DNA of 64,000 bases from Pleurodeles waltl (Eukaryota; Chordata; Amphibia; Caudata; Salamandridae). Position numbers and translations under genes: made by a program. Below are positions 43,900 to 56,714 of this stretch, piece by piece. Position 1 is the stretch's first letter. Every line of letters starts with the position of its first letter. The notes below the pieces were generated by a model, which was not told where the DNA came from, did no database searches, and worked only from the letters and a program-made list of their open reading frames with translations. Location of the stretch: contig NC_090444.1 of the NCBI RefSeq assembly GCF_031143425.1, forward strand, positions 1,317,639,324 through 1,317,703,323, read 5' to 3'.

Positions 43900-45060
43900 T
43901 TGCGACTGTGACTGGATATAGTTGAGGGTAAGAGTTGCTGTCAAAGAGGTGATATTGTTACAGAAGTATTCCAAGAGCTGTTGCAATGGTGTTATGAGAA
44001 TTTAATTTTACTGGAAGAGTCTGGAGGAGCAGTGAAATCTTTCATGATGGTGAAGATTTACTTCCTGGTGTTAGTGCCATCGTGGATGCGATCTGCAAGA
44101 GTTGTGCACTTGATGTTCTGTATATGGCAGTCGCAGCATCTTCGGGTGTCTGGTTTCTTGCAGCGGCCTTTAATCAGTCTCAGTTCGTCTGTGTACCAAC
44201 TGGCCTGTTTTTGGGCTCTTGCTGTGTTGTTGCATTTGAGAGGAGCCAGGATGTTGGTTGGTGTATGCAGTGATCCAGCTGTTGAGGTTCTTTTGGGCTT
44301 TTGGCATGTTGCTGATGTGCTTGAGTCAGTGCTCAGAGAGGGCAGAAGCCCACTCCTCTTTTGCAATGCTTTTCCAACTGCAACAGGCTGTTCCCTTGGT
44401 GGTAGGTACGTGGTGGTGTGAGTGGGTATGCTGGAACTGACAAGGATGTGGTCTGTCCAAGTCATAGTTGATGGCCTGTTGAATGGGATGTTACTCATTG
44501 AGGAGAAACTCGGGTCCAATAGGTATCCAGTGATGTAGGTCCATTTGATAATGTGGTGGGTGAGGCCAAGGTTTGCAAAGTTTTCTAGCAGAGTCCTAGA
44601 GTTTGGGTTGGTGCAGTCTTCCAGAAGAAGGTTTTGGTCTCTGTGGAGGGTAAAGGCAATGGCATTGATGATGATAGGTGCAGGGTTCTGGTAGTGTATG
44701 TATGGTGGTTCTCCTCAGGGAGAAGTTGGCTGTGATATGTATCTTGAATGCAAGTTTTTCCATTTAGCTGGTGAGGGTGTCGGTGTAGGTGGTGCAGCTT
44801 ATAGTATCTTTGAATATGATGGCGACTCTACCTCCAGGACTGTGCTGATGGTCATATCTGGGAATCTTGTTTCTGGTGGGAATGGCTGTAGGAATGTCCC
44901 GTACAGAGATTGAGTTCAGTCATATTTTCATGAGGAAGAGCAGATCTGGAGCATTGTTGTGAAGTAGGTCCCATATCTCTGTGACATGTTTGGTGAGCAG
45001 GCAGACTTTGAGGAGCATCCATGTGAGTATGGAGTGTTGTGTGGCTGGTTCCTTAAGAGG
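43900..45060 (-). pseudogene. L2-like LINE endonuclease/linker remnant
   Basis: Minus-strand frames include IPFNRPSTMTWTDHILVSSSIP, WYTDELRLIKGRCKKPDTR and the upstream endonuclease-like HQHSPGGRVAIIFKDTISC. WYTxELRxLK is the linker before RT in L2-type elements. RT itself is not adjacent. Broken by several stops. Confidence 0.6.
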
Positions 45061-46856
45061 CTAAGAATGAGTATGGGATGTGTTGCTGCACTTCATCTTT
45101 AGTTTATGGCTGTATATCATGCACATTGCAAAAAATAAGTAAAGAATATAACTTTGAATACAAACAAGTATTCTTGTTTTCGAGTGATTGAATCATCATT
45201 TTGGAATTTACATATGGAATGTTAATTCTCTTCTTGGACCAATTGAGTGTTGTTTTATTCCTTACAATTTGTCAATCAGTGTTGTGTGGGTTATGGTTGA
45301 TCTTTGTTAGTATGTGAGGTGCTGGGTGCTGTTGGTACGGGAGTGGTGGTGTGGTGTGTGGGACAGTGCATGAGAACTTGCAGGAGGCCCATGCGAAGGC
45401 ATTTTTTGTCTTGTGTGTTGCGGTATCACAGCAGTGCATTGAGCAATGACTGAGGTTGAGAACGCAGAGGAAAACTACAGGGCAGTGGTGAGTAGGGGGA
45501 GAACCAGGGATCCTGGCACTGGACACGGTCCAGGTGCAGAAGGGCGCTGATGGATGTGCCTTTCTTGCATCATGAGTGCATCCGTGGCACGCCAGTTGTG
45601 TGTATGTGCTGCAGCCTGTATGTAGGCCCTAGGAGGGGGAGGAGCACAGGGTGCCATTGCCCGGATACCAGACATGGACATGGCACAAACTCTGCAGCAA
45701 CAGACACAAAAGGCAAAACAATTGCAGGAATTTCATGAGGGTGCCGGTTTGCACTCTTCCAATTGGCTCTACTGATGTTCTAGTAGTTTATTCTTGAGAG
45801 CCTCATTTTTCAGGGGCTCTAGTAAAGATTTAGGATTTTTTGTACTCTCCAACATGGTATTTCCTAATACTGTGCTAAGATTGGTTTCCTTATTGATTCT
45901 CTTTCTGGAGCATGCCTGGCTTGGGCAACATCCTTGATGGCAGCATCAGAGCTTTCCAAGAATTATGTGAATATATATCTGGATTTTGATAATTGAGGAC
46001 CTTGAATGAACAAGTAATGGCTTATGAGGATGTTATAAATTCTTTCAGAATTATGTTCTCCTCTCTTTTGTATTAAGAAATGTGAATAATGAGTAGCATA
46101 ATAAAAGGAAATAATATTAATAGAAAATGTAAATGTGGATGAAGTTACTAGGAGTTACATTATGTTTTGACTGTCATGATTATCCCCCCCACAAAAGTGT
46201 AATATAATATTTCACTGTGTAAACAAGTAGAGTGACTGGGTGTGTGGGTCGGAGCAGCAGAAAGCCTTTGTTAATAGTTAATGGCAATATTAGGCATGTC
46301 CTACCAGCTTTGCTGATCTCAGTGATTCAGTCACACTGATTGAACAGAAGTTCAGAGAAAGGTGACTTGAAAGAAGGAAATCATAAGCTGTGCCTTCTAG
46401 TTGCTTTGGAGATTGCCCTTCATAAAAAGTAGAAACCTTAACTGTGGTTCCAGCCCTAGACGAAAGGAGTGAAAAGGAGAGGCAGAGAAAGGCTGGGTAA
46501 TGCATATTTTTGGCTGACTCTACACATATGGAGGACCCCTATGTGCACGTCCTCTCTGTAAATGCCAAAACCCATCATTTATTAGGAAGAAAGAGCTGTG
46601 TGAACAACAACTCCTGTTTACAAGTGTCTCTAATTATAATTAAAATGGATAACTATAAATTTCTTTCAAGCATCCATGCTACTGAACTACTAGAAGTAAA
46701 GGTAGGACTGTGGCAAATCTTTGTACAGTATCTTCACATTAGCACACCATTTGTGCGGCCTTTGCAAAACTCTCGGCTTACTTTCGTCCTCCTCACTGGG
46801 AGTATGTTTTTTGCTTTCCTTATTTTATGACCGAGCTGACAAAACTTAATCTGGAA
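45061..46856. other. No recognisable gene
   Basis: A GT-rich segment (45270-45720) and mixed AT-rich sequence. Short ORFs without domains. Nothing supported. Confidence 0.3.
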
Positions 46857-47627
46857 TGCACTTCTTAGTTTAAAGAAGACATTTATTAATATTACTTCAC
46901 CACAAGGTTCCTGAAAGACGAGATTAGTAGGTTGGACGCACACGTTTAAAAGTATTCTCAGCAATGAAAGCAAAATATATCAAAGTACTTCTCAATTGCA
47001 ATGTACACAGCAAATACATGTGATTATATTATAGCATAACTTCAAAGCAAAGAATAAAAGTCAAAATTCATCACCGTAGGGCCTATCACTGCTCGTCATC
47101 TTTCTCATGCCAGCAAGTTGATGACTCCTCTTCAACTGCGAGAAAGAGATTTTCCACTCAAACGGGAGGTCAGGCAGCTGACGTCCGCTGCTGACTGAAG
47201 TCCTGGAAAATTTCCCCATGCTGCTGCCCAGGACCACCGTAAAAAGCCTGCTAACAGGCCCCTTAGTCTAAACATTCTGGCTCAGTGGGGGAACCAAACA
47301 AGTTTGGAGAGTGGCCAAGTCTCCAAACTTCACTCATTTGCAGGCTGGATAGAGAGGTAAACACAAAATATACGCTCTCTTATCATGAAAAACACAGTTT
47401 GGTCTATCATGTGGAAAAACACAGCTCAACTGCAATGTCAAACTCCACATTAAAGCCAATAGGCAGCTAAACTGAATACAAAAATGTAATGTCTAATGCC
47501 ACGTTAAAGCCAATAGGCAGCTAACCTAAATACCAAATGTAATGTCTAATGCCACGTTAAAGCCATTTGAACAACTAATATGCGCAGTGGTGAAACACAA
47601 AGTCATTGGTCAAACACAATTAATGGC
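46857..47627. repeat. LTR-like dispersed repeat, copy 2
   Basis: Relative of 27430-29187, without the MITE. Bounded by TGCACTTCTTAG on the left and GGCATAACA on the right, i.e. TG…CA ends as in LTRs. Contains two to three of the ~55-bp AAAGCCAATAGGCAGCTAA units. Confidence 0.5.
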
Positions 47628-47739
47628 ATAACAGTATGCATGCTTCATTTTACTTGCACCATTTAGAGGATTTTATTCTATGTTAGAAAACAGGAAAAAA
47701 GCATGTAAGGTGTATGTGCAAGAAAATCTACAGAATGCA

Positions 47740-48625
47740 CTTGTACCATATTAAGAAGTTGCTGGAGATCCTCTGCATTTTGTTCTTAAAAAGAATCAAG
47801 ATCTAAAACCATGTATTGGTTATGGAAGGCTGAGTTGACTCGCAATCAAGGATAGGTACCCTCTTCCCCTTAGCATAGATATTCTTTAGCTGGTTTCAAG
47901 AGCTCAAGTATTCACTAAGTTTGATCTACAATTGTACAAAGAAAGGAGTCAGACTAAGGGAAAACAACCAGTCACATGTTGCTTGGGCATTTTGAACATC
48001 AGGTGACGCCATTCGAGTTGTGCAACACTCTTACTGTTTTTCAGGGATTCATGAATCTTGCATTTGCAGAGGTCTTTGATCATTTGCTATCCTCATATTC
48101 TCCATGAGTGTCACTGAACATCATGAACACATTTCTAAGTTGTTGGTAAGATAGCAGTGGCATCAGTTGACCAGCAAATTATATGTGAGAATTTCAGAAG
48201 GATGAGAACGAATAGGGTTTAGCTTGAACCCTCCAGGACTGTTCACTGATCCAAAAAAGAGCTCCGCCATAAGAAAATGCCCTTCTCCCACAAAGAACCT
48301 CAAAACTTCCAATGGTTTGCAAATTTATGTTGCCAATTCACCACGATGTTTGTGTGCCCGACCATCAACATCACCTGTATTTTGAAGAACGGAAACATGA
48401 AGAAAATGTTTAATTTGGAGTACAAGCATAATTAGAATTTAATAGACACAAAAAGTTAGTCCCACAGGATCTGATAGCTTGTCATCCATATCCCACCAAA
48501 AAATCCATAATAAAGACTGATGCCTCTGAAAAGGCATCGGGAACCATCTTGTTGCAACTTCAAGAGGGTGATGGCTCACATCATCCTTTTTTATCTCTCT
48601 CACACATTGTTTGACATGAACGATA
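47740..48625 (+). pseudogene. Ty3/gypsy-like pol remnant (RT to RNase H)
   Basis: Plus-strand peptides in order: FVLKKNQDLKPCIGYGRLS, IKDRYPLPLSIDIL, VFTKFDL, a degenerate RHFSCATLLLFFRDS-like block, and TDASEKASGTILLQLQEGD…HPFLSLS (48500-48600; RNase H start). This is the standard gypsy RT/RH order, with the YxDD block lost. It lies downstream of an LTR-like repeat, but gag and protease are missing, so the link is tentative. Confidence 0.6.
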
Positions 48626-49559
48626 TTATCAGGAAAAAAGAGTGATCTGGAAGTCAAACTTACTATATAAAGTGTAGACACAGTTGTCAAGCCATATATA
48701 TTTCTTTCTTTTGATTCTTGACGCCACCACCTGCTTATGAGATCCACCCTGTGAGCTACATAAGCCAGCTTGAAGGTCTGCAACCATGCCAATACATATT
48801 TATGTATGGTATAGGAGGGCACAATCAACTTAATCAAATTAAAAAAGTTAAGTAAATAGAACAGTGAAAATAAAGCACACAAAAAAGTTCTGATGCATGA
48901 GTACCTCTTAGGCCTGGGATACAACGCAAAGTTTTATTTTAACTCCTTAGGGCTAGGCATTTGATTTCTGTTGTCATTGTCATTATGGGAAATTATATTC
49001 AATGGGGCCTGGACCAAGTTAACATGGGCATCTTTGGAAACACTCAAGTTTCTAGTTTAAAGATGGTCTTCTCTCTCTAATTTGCTTTAAAACCTGGATA
49101 AGAGACACTGAGGTGGGGACTCTGGACCCAACTGTGGTCCTTAAGTACCAGTTCAACGTTGGGAGGGTAGTCTAAAAGTCCTAAAATAATCTGCATGGCC
49201 CCCCAAAAATGTAGACTCCAAACCTCACCAGAGAAACAACTTAGATCCCTCTGAGCAAAAATCTGCAGTCCATAAGCCAACTGAGGACCAAGATGGTCAA
49301 ATAGTTTTTATTGGAGTGATTAAAATATTGGACAATAACCACTACAAAGGTCCCAAATTGACCTTTCCCATGGAGGCCTACATCTTGAAATCTACTGGAC
49401 AAGATTTTCTAGGGCAAATGCACGAAGGAGACATGGGGCAACTGGGAAGTAAGAACTGGTCAGTTTAAGATTACAGCTTGACTGTTATTTCAAATTACAA
49501 TACATCCAGAACTGTAAGGGATAGGAAGATATTTTTTGATGGTTCTAGGATCCGGGCAA
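48626..49559. other. No recognisable gene
   Basis: AT-rich sequence, possibly more decayed pol. Short ORFs only. Confidence 0.3.
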
Positions 49560-50050
49560 CCTCCTGCAGCCAGTAGAACTGCAACCCAGCCTGAGAAGTG
49601 TGATGTTTGATTTTCTTCATGCCGCTCTATGTCTAGAGTAGTACAAGGTGGAAGACATAGGCAGGAATGCAGCCCACATTATTTCCAGTGGCTGAGATTA
49701 ATTAAGGCATTCCACGTATCACCTTTTTGTTTTCATCAGTGAGATGCCCTGAGTGGAACGGGTGTGCCCAGATGTGGATCCAGTGCTTACTGTACTAAAG
49801 GTAGCAAGTTATTAATCTTCAATGAGGCCTAAATTGGTCCGTAGTTACTTGCTTACCATGTAGATTGGATCCAATCTGGTGGTTCGGGCTCTACTGTTCC
49901 TTTTGGAGACAGACGAAGGATAATTTGCATATGCTTGAACTCTGTCTAGAGTAGCATAATGGCCAAAGAAACTATGAACTGAAATACAGCCCTACATAAT
50001 TACCAGTATCAGAGAATAAATCAAGCCTTCCACTCACATGTTTGCTACGT
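49560..50050 (+). repeat. Diverged satellite-2-like sequence, ~1.5 units
   Basis: Shares ordered blocks with the 7.4-10.8 kb monomer: TATCACCTTTTTGTTTTCATC, GTGTGCCCAGATGTGG with CAGTGCTT, TCAATGAGG at the ribozyme position, GGTTCGGGCTCTACTGTTCC, and the octamer ATTTGCATATG (49923-49930). The GTCTAGAGTAG block occurs at 49631 and 49944, i.e. a ~313-bp tandem. The ribozyme is ruined (CTTCAATGAGG…GGTCC). Confidence 0.7.
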
Positions 50051-50689
50051 AAACAGGTGCATGTCAGAATATTTTATACATCGGACATTCACTTCTGCAG
50101 AAGGCAGATTTTGCATACCAAGCTTTCACAAGTGAAATCGAGCTTTAGAACAAAGCTAATAAAACACATATCACACTGAAAGAAAAATGACAGAAAAAGT
50201 AATTACACATACAAAAATTAGCAAACACTACTTTTTCTTTGGGTGTCAAACTGCTACATGTCCAATAACGCGGAAACAATGACTACCTGTATCTGAAGGG
50301 AAGGCGCTTCATGAACTTACTGTAAACGAAGTGACGTAAATTAAGTGATTTACAATCTTTGTGTAAACACCACGAAGTTGATTGGAAATGGAAAATACAT
50401 TTGTAACACGGAAACTAGAAAAAAGGGATCCCTGACTTATGAACAGGCACAAAAGAGCTTCAGTGGCGATAAAGATCATATATCTAAATTGTACATTAGT
50501 TTACACACTGTTCATTTGCTAGAAGGTTATTAGTCTTCCCCCCATTACATGGGAGCAAGCAATGGACGTTCTGTTAATGCACATTCACCGAGCAAACATT
50601 TATTGACACTGCTTGTGAGAGCTGTTTAATAGCTGCCATAGCGCTGATCTTTGCACGTTTGCTCTTTGCATCTGGCACCCCTGAGATCA
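50051..50689. other. No recognisable gene
   Basis: AT-rich sequence; short ORFs only. May contain an unclassified dispersed repeat. Confidence 0.25.
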
Positions 50690-51244
50690 GTAGTTCAAGC
50701 AGCTGCCTGCTTTGTGACAGGTCACAACATATTTGATCACATTCTTCCTATTCTTCGCACCCCGCAATGGCTTCCCAGTGAAGCAAGAGCCTAATTTAAG
50801 ATTGCATGCATCACTCACAACGCCACGCCCACCTACTTGGGTGGGAAATTGAAAATCTCTTGCGATCAGGCACTCCTCGAACATTCAGGCACGATTGGTT
50901 CAGGAAGCAGTGCAAAAGGGATCTGGAACTCCCTCCTACCAGCTCTTTGCACAACCACAAGTCTTGCCTGTTTAAAATGATCTCAAAATATTCCTATTTG
51001 AGAGACATATTGGATAAAGCTGTGATTTCTTCTATGCATCCAGCTTTGACTTATCCAATCTATCCTGCCTGACCTCACCGCCCTAATTCAGTCTGCTGTG
51101 TATATGGGTGTTCTTTGTTGCTTATTTGATATTTGTATCTTCATTGCTATCCAGATCATTCTTCGTGTTCTCTTGTAAAGCACCTCGATGCTCTTGAGCC
51201 AAGTTTGTTCTATCTAAAACCACAATAATGAATAAATAAATAAT
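50690..51244 (+). pseudogene. L2-like LINE 3' end
   Basis: Reads HILPILRTPQWLPSEARA, FKIACITHNATPTYL, then GIWNSLLPAL…SLACLK. This is the HxLPxxxxLHWLPVExRIxFKI…LWNSLP…FK signature of L2-type RT C-termini. It is followed by TTGTAAAGCACCTCGATG and a GAATAAATAAATAAT tail (51228-51244). Plus strand, 5'-truncated. Confidence 0.75.
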
Positions 51245-52130
51245 GGTTACTAAATCTACACAAATATTTTCTACTTTGTGCATCCCTAATGCACAGCTAT
51301 TACAATACTATCTAACAACACCTTGGTGTAAGAACCGTGGCGGCCAGGTGGAATCATCCTCCTAGATGTAGTGAGGAGTGAGGAGGATGCAGGGGACATT
51401 GTCCTCTTCAGATTTCGAAGTGAAAACTGAAATTTCCATAACATTATCACCTTAAGCCATGATGAATGTCACCTAAGTCTCCATGAAGTGCTGTAGCCTG
51501 AGGAGCTAACTCTGTAGGGGCTCTTTGATCAATTAATCATCTGCAGTCATTCAGGTGTTGAGTCTCTCCTAAAATCATTCTGTTTGTCAAGCCAGGCAAG
51601 GCTGTAGAGTAAGGAAAGGCAAGGGAATGCTATTTTACGTTAATGACACTGCTGGCTCTTCTGACCTGAAAAAAAGAAGGATTTTAGTAGAGGGTTAGTA
51701 CCTCAAACCACAGCTTCTCGACTTGACCAAACTGCGTGATCTACAGACATCGCTTCACTTGACTATTATTTTAATTAGTCATGCATCCAGTTTGAGGGCA
51801 CATTGAAGTAATTCACTACAGGATCTGACCTCTACAAAAAGCTCACATGATTAGCTACTGTAAAATAATCTTGCTGCACCTTTAATAGTAATTTGGCTAT
51901 ATTAACAGAGAACATTACAAACTAACAGGTTTTGAGTAACTTGTGACAACGTCACCATGGTTTGGGGGTATTCGTGAATGTTTCATGTTTAAAAAAATAT
52001 TACTTTTAATAAATGCCCCTCAATTCCATGGTATAATTGTATGTACTTAATTGCGACACTGACAATTGCTGATAAATACTTTTAAAAACATTTTTAAAGT
52101 CTTAATCATATGTTTACATTTACACCCGAT
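51245..52130. other. No recognisable gene
   Basis: Mixed sequence; nothing supported. Confidence 0.3.
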
Positions 52131-52915
52131 TCAGACCCCTAGCTCAGCTCGCCCACCAGCCGGTTTAGCACCGGCTTGCGTCATTCCTGAGCGCCAGCGG
52201 GGAGCCATATTTATGGAATGGCGCAAGCTGGTGCAAAGGGGGGACTAGCATTAAAAAAAATGACGGTAGCCCAGTGCGGGTGGCGGTATGGGAGAAGGGG
52301 GGTTTTGCACCCAAAAATGACGTTAGGCTGATTAGAGGCCAAAAAAATGCCTCTAACCAGCCTAGCGTCATTTTCTGATGCAAATTCATTTATATCACAT
52401 GACTCCTGTCTTAGAAAAGACAGAAGTCATGCCCACCACCCCAATGACCAGCACAGGGGACCAGGTTCCCCTGGGCATGGCCATTGCACCCTGTACCATG
52501 CCGATGGCACTTTAATTAAAAATAAAATACTTACCTCTACTTACCCTACTTACCTGGGATGGGGTCCCCCATCCTCTAGGTGTCCCTCTGGTGTGTGTGG
52601 GGGTGCTCCAGGGGCTTGAGGAGGGCACCTGTGGACCCATTTCCATGGTGTTTCACCATGGAAATGGGTCCACAGGTCCCCTAATGCCTGGTCTGACCCA
52701 GGTGTTAAATAATGGTGCAAAGCAAGCTTTGCACCATTATTTAGCCCCTCCTCCCACCAGTGCGTTTTTTTAGGACGAGGGGATGAATATGGAGCTATGG
52801 GTTTTTCACCATTTTTTAGATGGGAACGCCTACCTTGCATCTCATTGACACAAGGTAGATTCACGCATCTAAAAAAATGGTGCAAACTCCAATATTTTGA
52901 AGTTAGACGAGTCGC
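52131..52915. mobile_element. Hairpin-chain MITE, copy E, old and diverged
   Basis: Same module order as copies B and D: a GACTCCTGTCTTAG…GACAGAAGTCAT hairpin (52401-52429), a CAGGGGACCAGGTTCCCCTG hairpin (52454-52473), TTACCTGGGATGGGGTCCC, CCATTTCCATGG/CCATGGAAATGG (52638-52668), TTTGCACCATTATTTAG and GGGAACGCCTACCTTGCAT. Ends are too eroded for a target duplication. Confidence 0.75.
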
Positions 52916-53285
52916 TGAGGCAAATCAACAATGTGTCATAAAAAGTTGAGCTGTGGTACAACAGTTCATTATGACATGGACGAGCCATATTCATGGAACA
53001 GTGCACCATGTCCTAATGGTCCATGGTGCATCAAGAAACCTGCTGCATCCATGGGCTGGATGCCGAAGCGAAAACTGACGCATGTATCTGAAAAGTGACG
53101 CAAGGCTACTTCGCAGGTCGTAAACCATCGCTTATGTGCCGCAAATCACCTTTGCTTGACAATGGAGTGTGCCATGCATCATAATTCCATTAAAAAGAGA
53201 TGCATTGCTGAAACAAATGTTTCAGACACCCCAAAAGGGAGGGTTGGAGTAGGCAGCAAGGTGAAGCAGTGGTCAGGGCAACAAT

Positions 53286-53719
53286 CCTAACAACCCCATC
53301 TCCAGCCAGGATGTCTAGACAAAACCCCAGGGGAAGAGGAAGAATAATTTCAATGAGGAGGAAAATAAAATACTAGTAACAGAGGTGACAAGACATGAAC
53401 GTCAGCTCTATGTCACATCAAAATTGCCTTTATGGAAAAAAGAAAATATTTGGCAGCCCATACTGGAGAAAATAAACACTGTAGGACAAACAAAAAGGAG
53501 AGTTGTAGAGTGCAAGAAGCACTGGCATAATTATAAGTGTAGGACAAAAGACAAACTGACCCTGAACCTGAGGGCAGCCATGCAGACCAGGGGAGGACGA
53601 GAGGAGCAGGAGGAGCTGAATCCATTGAAGGAGCAGATGGCATCAGTCATCCCAGCAGAGATGGTGGCAGGAGTGGAAGGACAGGACAGTGCTGGCATTG
53701 CGGACCAGCAAGACCAACA
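53286..53719 (+). pseudogene. Harbinger Myb/SANT-like DNA-binding protein, exon 1
   Basis: FNEEENKILVTEVTRHERQLY…KENIWQPILEKINTVG…RRVVECKKHWHNYKCRTKDKL is a Myb/SANT-like (Myb_DNA-bind_5 type) trihelix. It is followed by a Gly/Arg linker and LNPLKEQMASVIPAEMVAGVEGQDSAG. This is the second protein of PIF/Harbinger transposons, which brings the transposase to the DNA ends. The exon ends at a GT splice-donor-like GGTAAGTGG (53719). The expected N-terminal start (MSRQNPRGRGR at 53310) is in another frame, so a 1-2 bp indel breaks it near 53340. Domain call is strong; integrity is poor. Confidence 0.75.
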
Positions 53720-54069
53720 GGGTAAGTGGCAGCAAGGGACAATATTCATAAAAATGTCATGCTGTGCAGCTAGAAAGCTATGTTGTTGCAATGTGCTACG
53801 CTGTGTGCAAGCCAAAAAGCAGCAGCCACTCGCATGTCCTGTCATATATCATATTAATGTAAGTCACCCTGCCCAGTTACAGGTTATTCAGCCCAGTCCA
53901 CCTCTGTCAAATTTGTCCATTCCATGTGTGATAGCCAGCACCAGTTCAGGTACACCTCAGTATCCTGTGACTTGTTGTTGAATATATAACATGAGTGATG
54001 AGGACTACAAGCCCCACAATACAAAGAAAACATACCTGAGCTGGAATTGCACATCATACATGGACACCT

Positions 54070-54660
54070 CAACCCTGCCCAAAGTGACTTAGACAATGCA
54101 GGCCCCCTTGCAATATGAGTTAAATTGGACTGATTTAGGGGGAATTGCCATAGGGCAGTGCCATATGTATTGTTGCTGCACTGCCCTATGCTAAAGAGAA
54201 AGCCCAGGAATTCACTGTTTCTATGCAATACAGTGCATTCACATCCTTTACCCCTGCGCTGGTGCACATGTGTTTATTTTCCACCAACGCATGCACCCAT
54301 GCACCATGATGCAAAAGTGCCTATGTTGCATGCAGGATTATTTTGGGCAGGAATGGCCATCCTCTCTGCACAAAAACTAGCCTCTGAGCAGTGGCTTAAC
54401 GGAACTTGAGGGGGTACCCCTGCAAAGTACATGGAAGGGCCCCCCCCGGGACTCACTTAATAGCTTTCAGGCCAGGGTACTGTGCTGAGCGGGCCCCTGG
54501 AGCTCTGCCTCACCACATTGTGGCGCCTGTAGAGTCCTTTTGTCATGCCACTGCCCTTGAGGTGTTTCCCTCTTGCTATGTGTGCTGCAGAATGCAGCAC
54601 ACATGGCAAGACGAAATAAAGAGAATAAATCTAAATCTTTATACTTGTTGTGCCTACTCT
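54070..54660. mobile_element. Hairpin MITE, second family, diverged copy
   Basis: Shares modules with 19890-20463: GGGCAGTGC…GCACTGCCC (54152-54186), TGCAATACAGTGCATTC, a GCACCATGATGCAAAAGTGC stem and TATGTGTGCTGCAGAATGCAGCACACAT. Boundaries uncertain. Confidence 0.5.
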
Positions 54661-54749
54661 AGGGAGGTGTAAGATTTTGTTGCTGCACCAGGCCAGTTTC
54701 ATGGGAATCAACAAATCTGGATCAGCTACTAAATCCATCGGTCATATTT

Positions 54750-55560
54750 ACTGGAATTGTGGTGCAGGGCAGCTTAGCAACTTACTGTGCTGCACTGCCC
54801 TGCACCACACGGAAAGGGCAGGAATGCATCGTATTTATGAAATACAATGCATTCCTGTCCTTTCCTCCTGCGCTGGTGCTGTTTAGGCAGCCTAGCACAA
54901 ATGCAGGCACCCTTGCGCCATTGTGCAAGGGTGCCTTTGTTGCACGCAGGGCTGATTTTGTGCAGGAAGGGGCACCTTCCTTCACAGAAACAATCTATGG
55001 AGACGCTTCCCTCGTTCTATGTGTGCTGCAGAATGGAGCACACATAGAAAGAGATAAAAACAAGGAGAAATAAAGATATTGCTCCTCGTTTTGCCTCCCC
55101 TGGGGAGGCATAAGATATTGACACATTCCCAGGTTTACAAGTCCTTGTAAATTTGTGAATGTGTCAAAATCCATGGTAGTTGCATGGGAAATGCCACTGC
55201 AGTGCCCATGGAATGCCTTCCAGGTGCAGAGTAAGGAAATGCAGCGACTTGCGCAGCCTTGCCTTACTCCATATCTATGAGGCCATGAAAAGCCATGCAA
55301 AGTGGCTTTGTGTGGCCTCATAGATATGTTTCTGCAGTCTGCGCTGCTGGAGCATAAAACTAAATGTGACTCTCCGGCTGTGTACGGGGCTCTTAAATAT
55401 GCCCCATGGTTGTATAATTTGAAAAGCCAGCCCAGTGCCCATGGCACGGCTCCCTTGCACAGAGTAAGGCAACGCATAGACTTCTGCTGTCTTGCCTAAC
55501 TCCATATCTATAAGGGTATTCCAAGCATGCAAAGTGGCTCTGCCTGGCCTCATGGATATG
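54750..55560. mobile_element. Hairpin MITE, second family, copy with partial duplication
   Basis: Hairpins in series: GTGCAGGGCAG…CTGCCCTGCAC (54762-54800), GAATGCATCGTATTT/AAATACAATGCATTC, GGCACCCTTGC/GCAAGGGTGCC (54907-54933), GGAAGGGGCACCTTCC, TATGTGTGCTGCAGAATGGAGCACACATA, and ATCTATGAGGCCA/TGGCCTCATAGAT (55273-55327). A second, shorter set of the terminal modules follows (55400-55560). Confidence 0.6.
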
Positions 55561-56714
55561 GTTGTGAGATTTGTACCGCTAGATCTACCAAAAAGTTATG
55601 CTTCAGTGCCACAGGCACTCACAAATCCCCACCACTGTGTCTATTTCTGGGCCCTTGCAGATACAATCTTGACTGTAATTCAAAGGATTGGAATGGGGTT
55701 AACAGATGATCAACTCCTGACCTTTGAGTGGATTCAACTATGGTGTATGTGAAGGTCTATCATGTAGGCTAATGTGAATAGCTATGTGTACAGTCACTTG
55801 CATGAAAATACATTGCATGCAGCTGTCAGGACGCGTGCGGTCCGAGCACACAGGCTCTGTCTGACGTGGTTGACAACACATTACTTCCTGTCAACTACAC
55901 ATGTAGACTTGGGGTGGTGGTGAATGTAAGCGAGGCACACCAGATGAACATGCTTGTTTTTTCAGAAGAAAAGATAGTGTGTGACCCTGGTTTGCCCCGG
56001 GTAGTGTAGTGCAATGTAGGTCTGACTGACAACATCGATCTAACACTGTGTCTGAAGAGAGAGACATTGCATTTCAAGGTGGTGGGTTGTGATGTTGTGA
56101 TATGTGTACTGCAAGGTATCCTGAGACATACTCATACACTTCTGTGTCTGATAATCTCACACTTGTAGTAGCGGCAGTGACGTGATGCCATGGAAGAGGA
56201 CAAAAAAGAAGGCATGGGTGTCCCATATCAAACATGGAATGTGGAGATGTGTAAAGATGTATCACATGTGGGAGCTGGACGAAGATCTGTCTGACTATGG
56301 CTATGGCCCATATGTTAAAGCAGTAGGAAGTGATTCAACAATTATACTTGCGTATGCTTACCTTCATTGTTGGTATTGTGTTAAAATGGGAGGCCATGTA
56401 TGACCTGGGAGACATCAGATTCTTTCATCTTCAGAGGCAGGGTATGCCAGCAAGCTAGGTAATTGTGTTTCTTAGGCTGTCATGACACATGAAGTCAGCC
56501 TTCTCACACATTGGTTGTGTAAACAATGGAAATATATCACCATTGGAAAGGCAAATACAATGCAACTTTGCCTTATCTCCTAAAAGTTACAAATGTCTTA
56601 CACATCAATGCTTGAATGAAAGAGATTGAGATTAAACTCTGGATTTCAACAATATTATTCAAGTCAACAACTACTGTAGTTCATCAGTAAAATATTGCTC
56701 TTACACTGCAGAGG

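Larger units (their letters stand above)
53720..56714 (+). other. Apparent intron of the Harbinger Myb-like gene, filled with MITEs
   Basis: Between the exon-1 donor and the C-terminal exon. It holds a possible small exon (about 53880-53950), the two hairpin MITEs listed separately, and 55.76-56.70 kb of unremarkable sequence. Confidence 0.4.
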
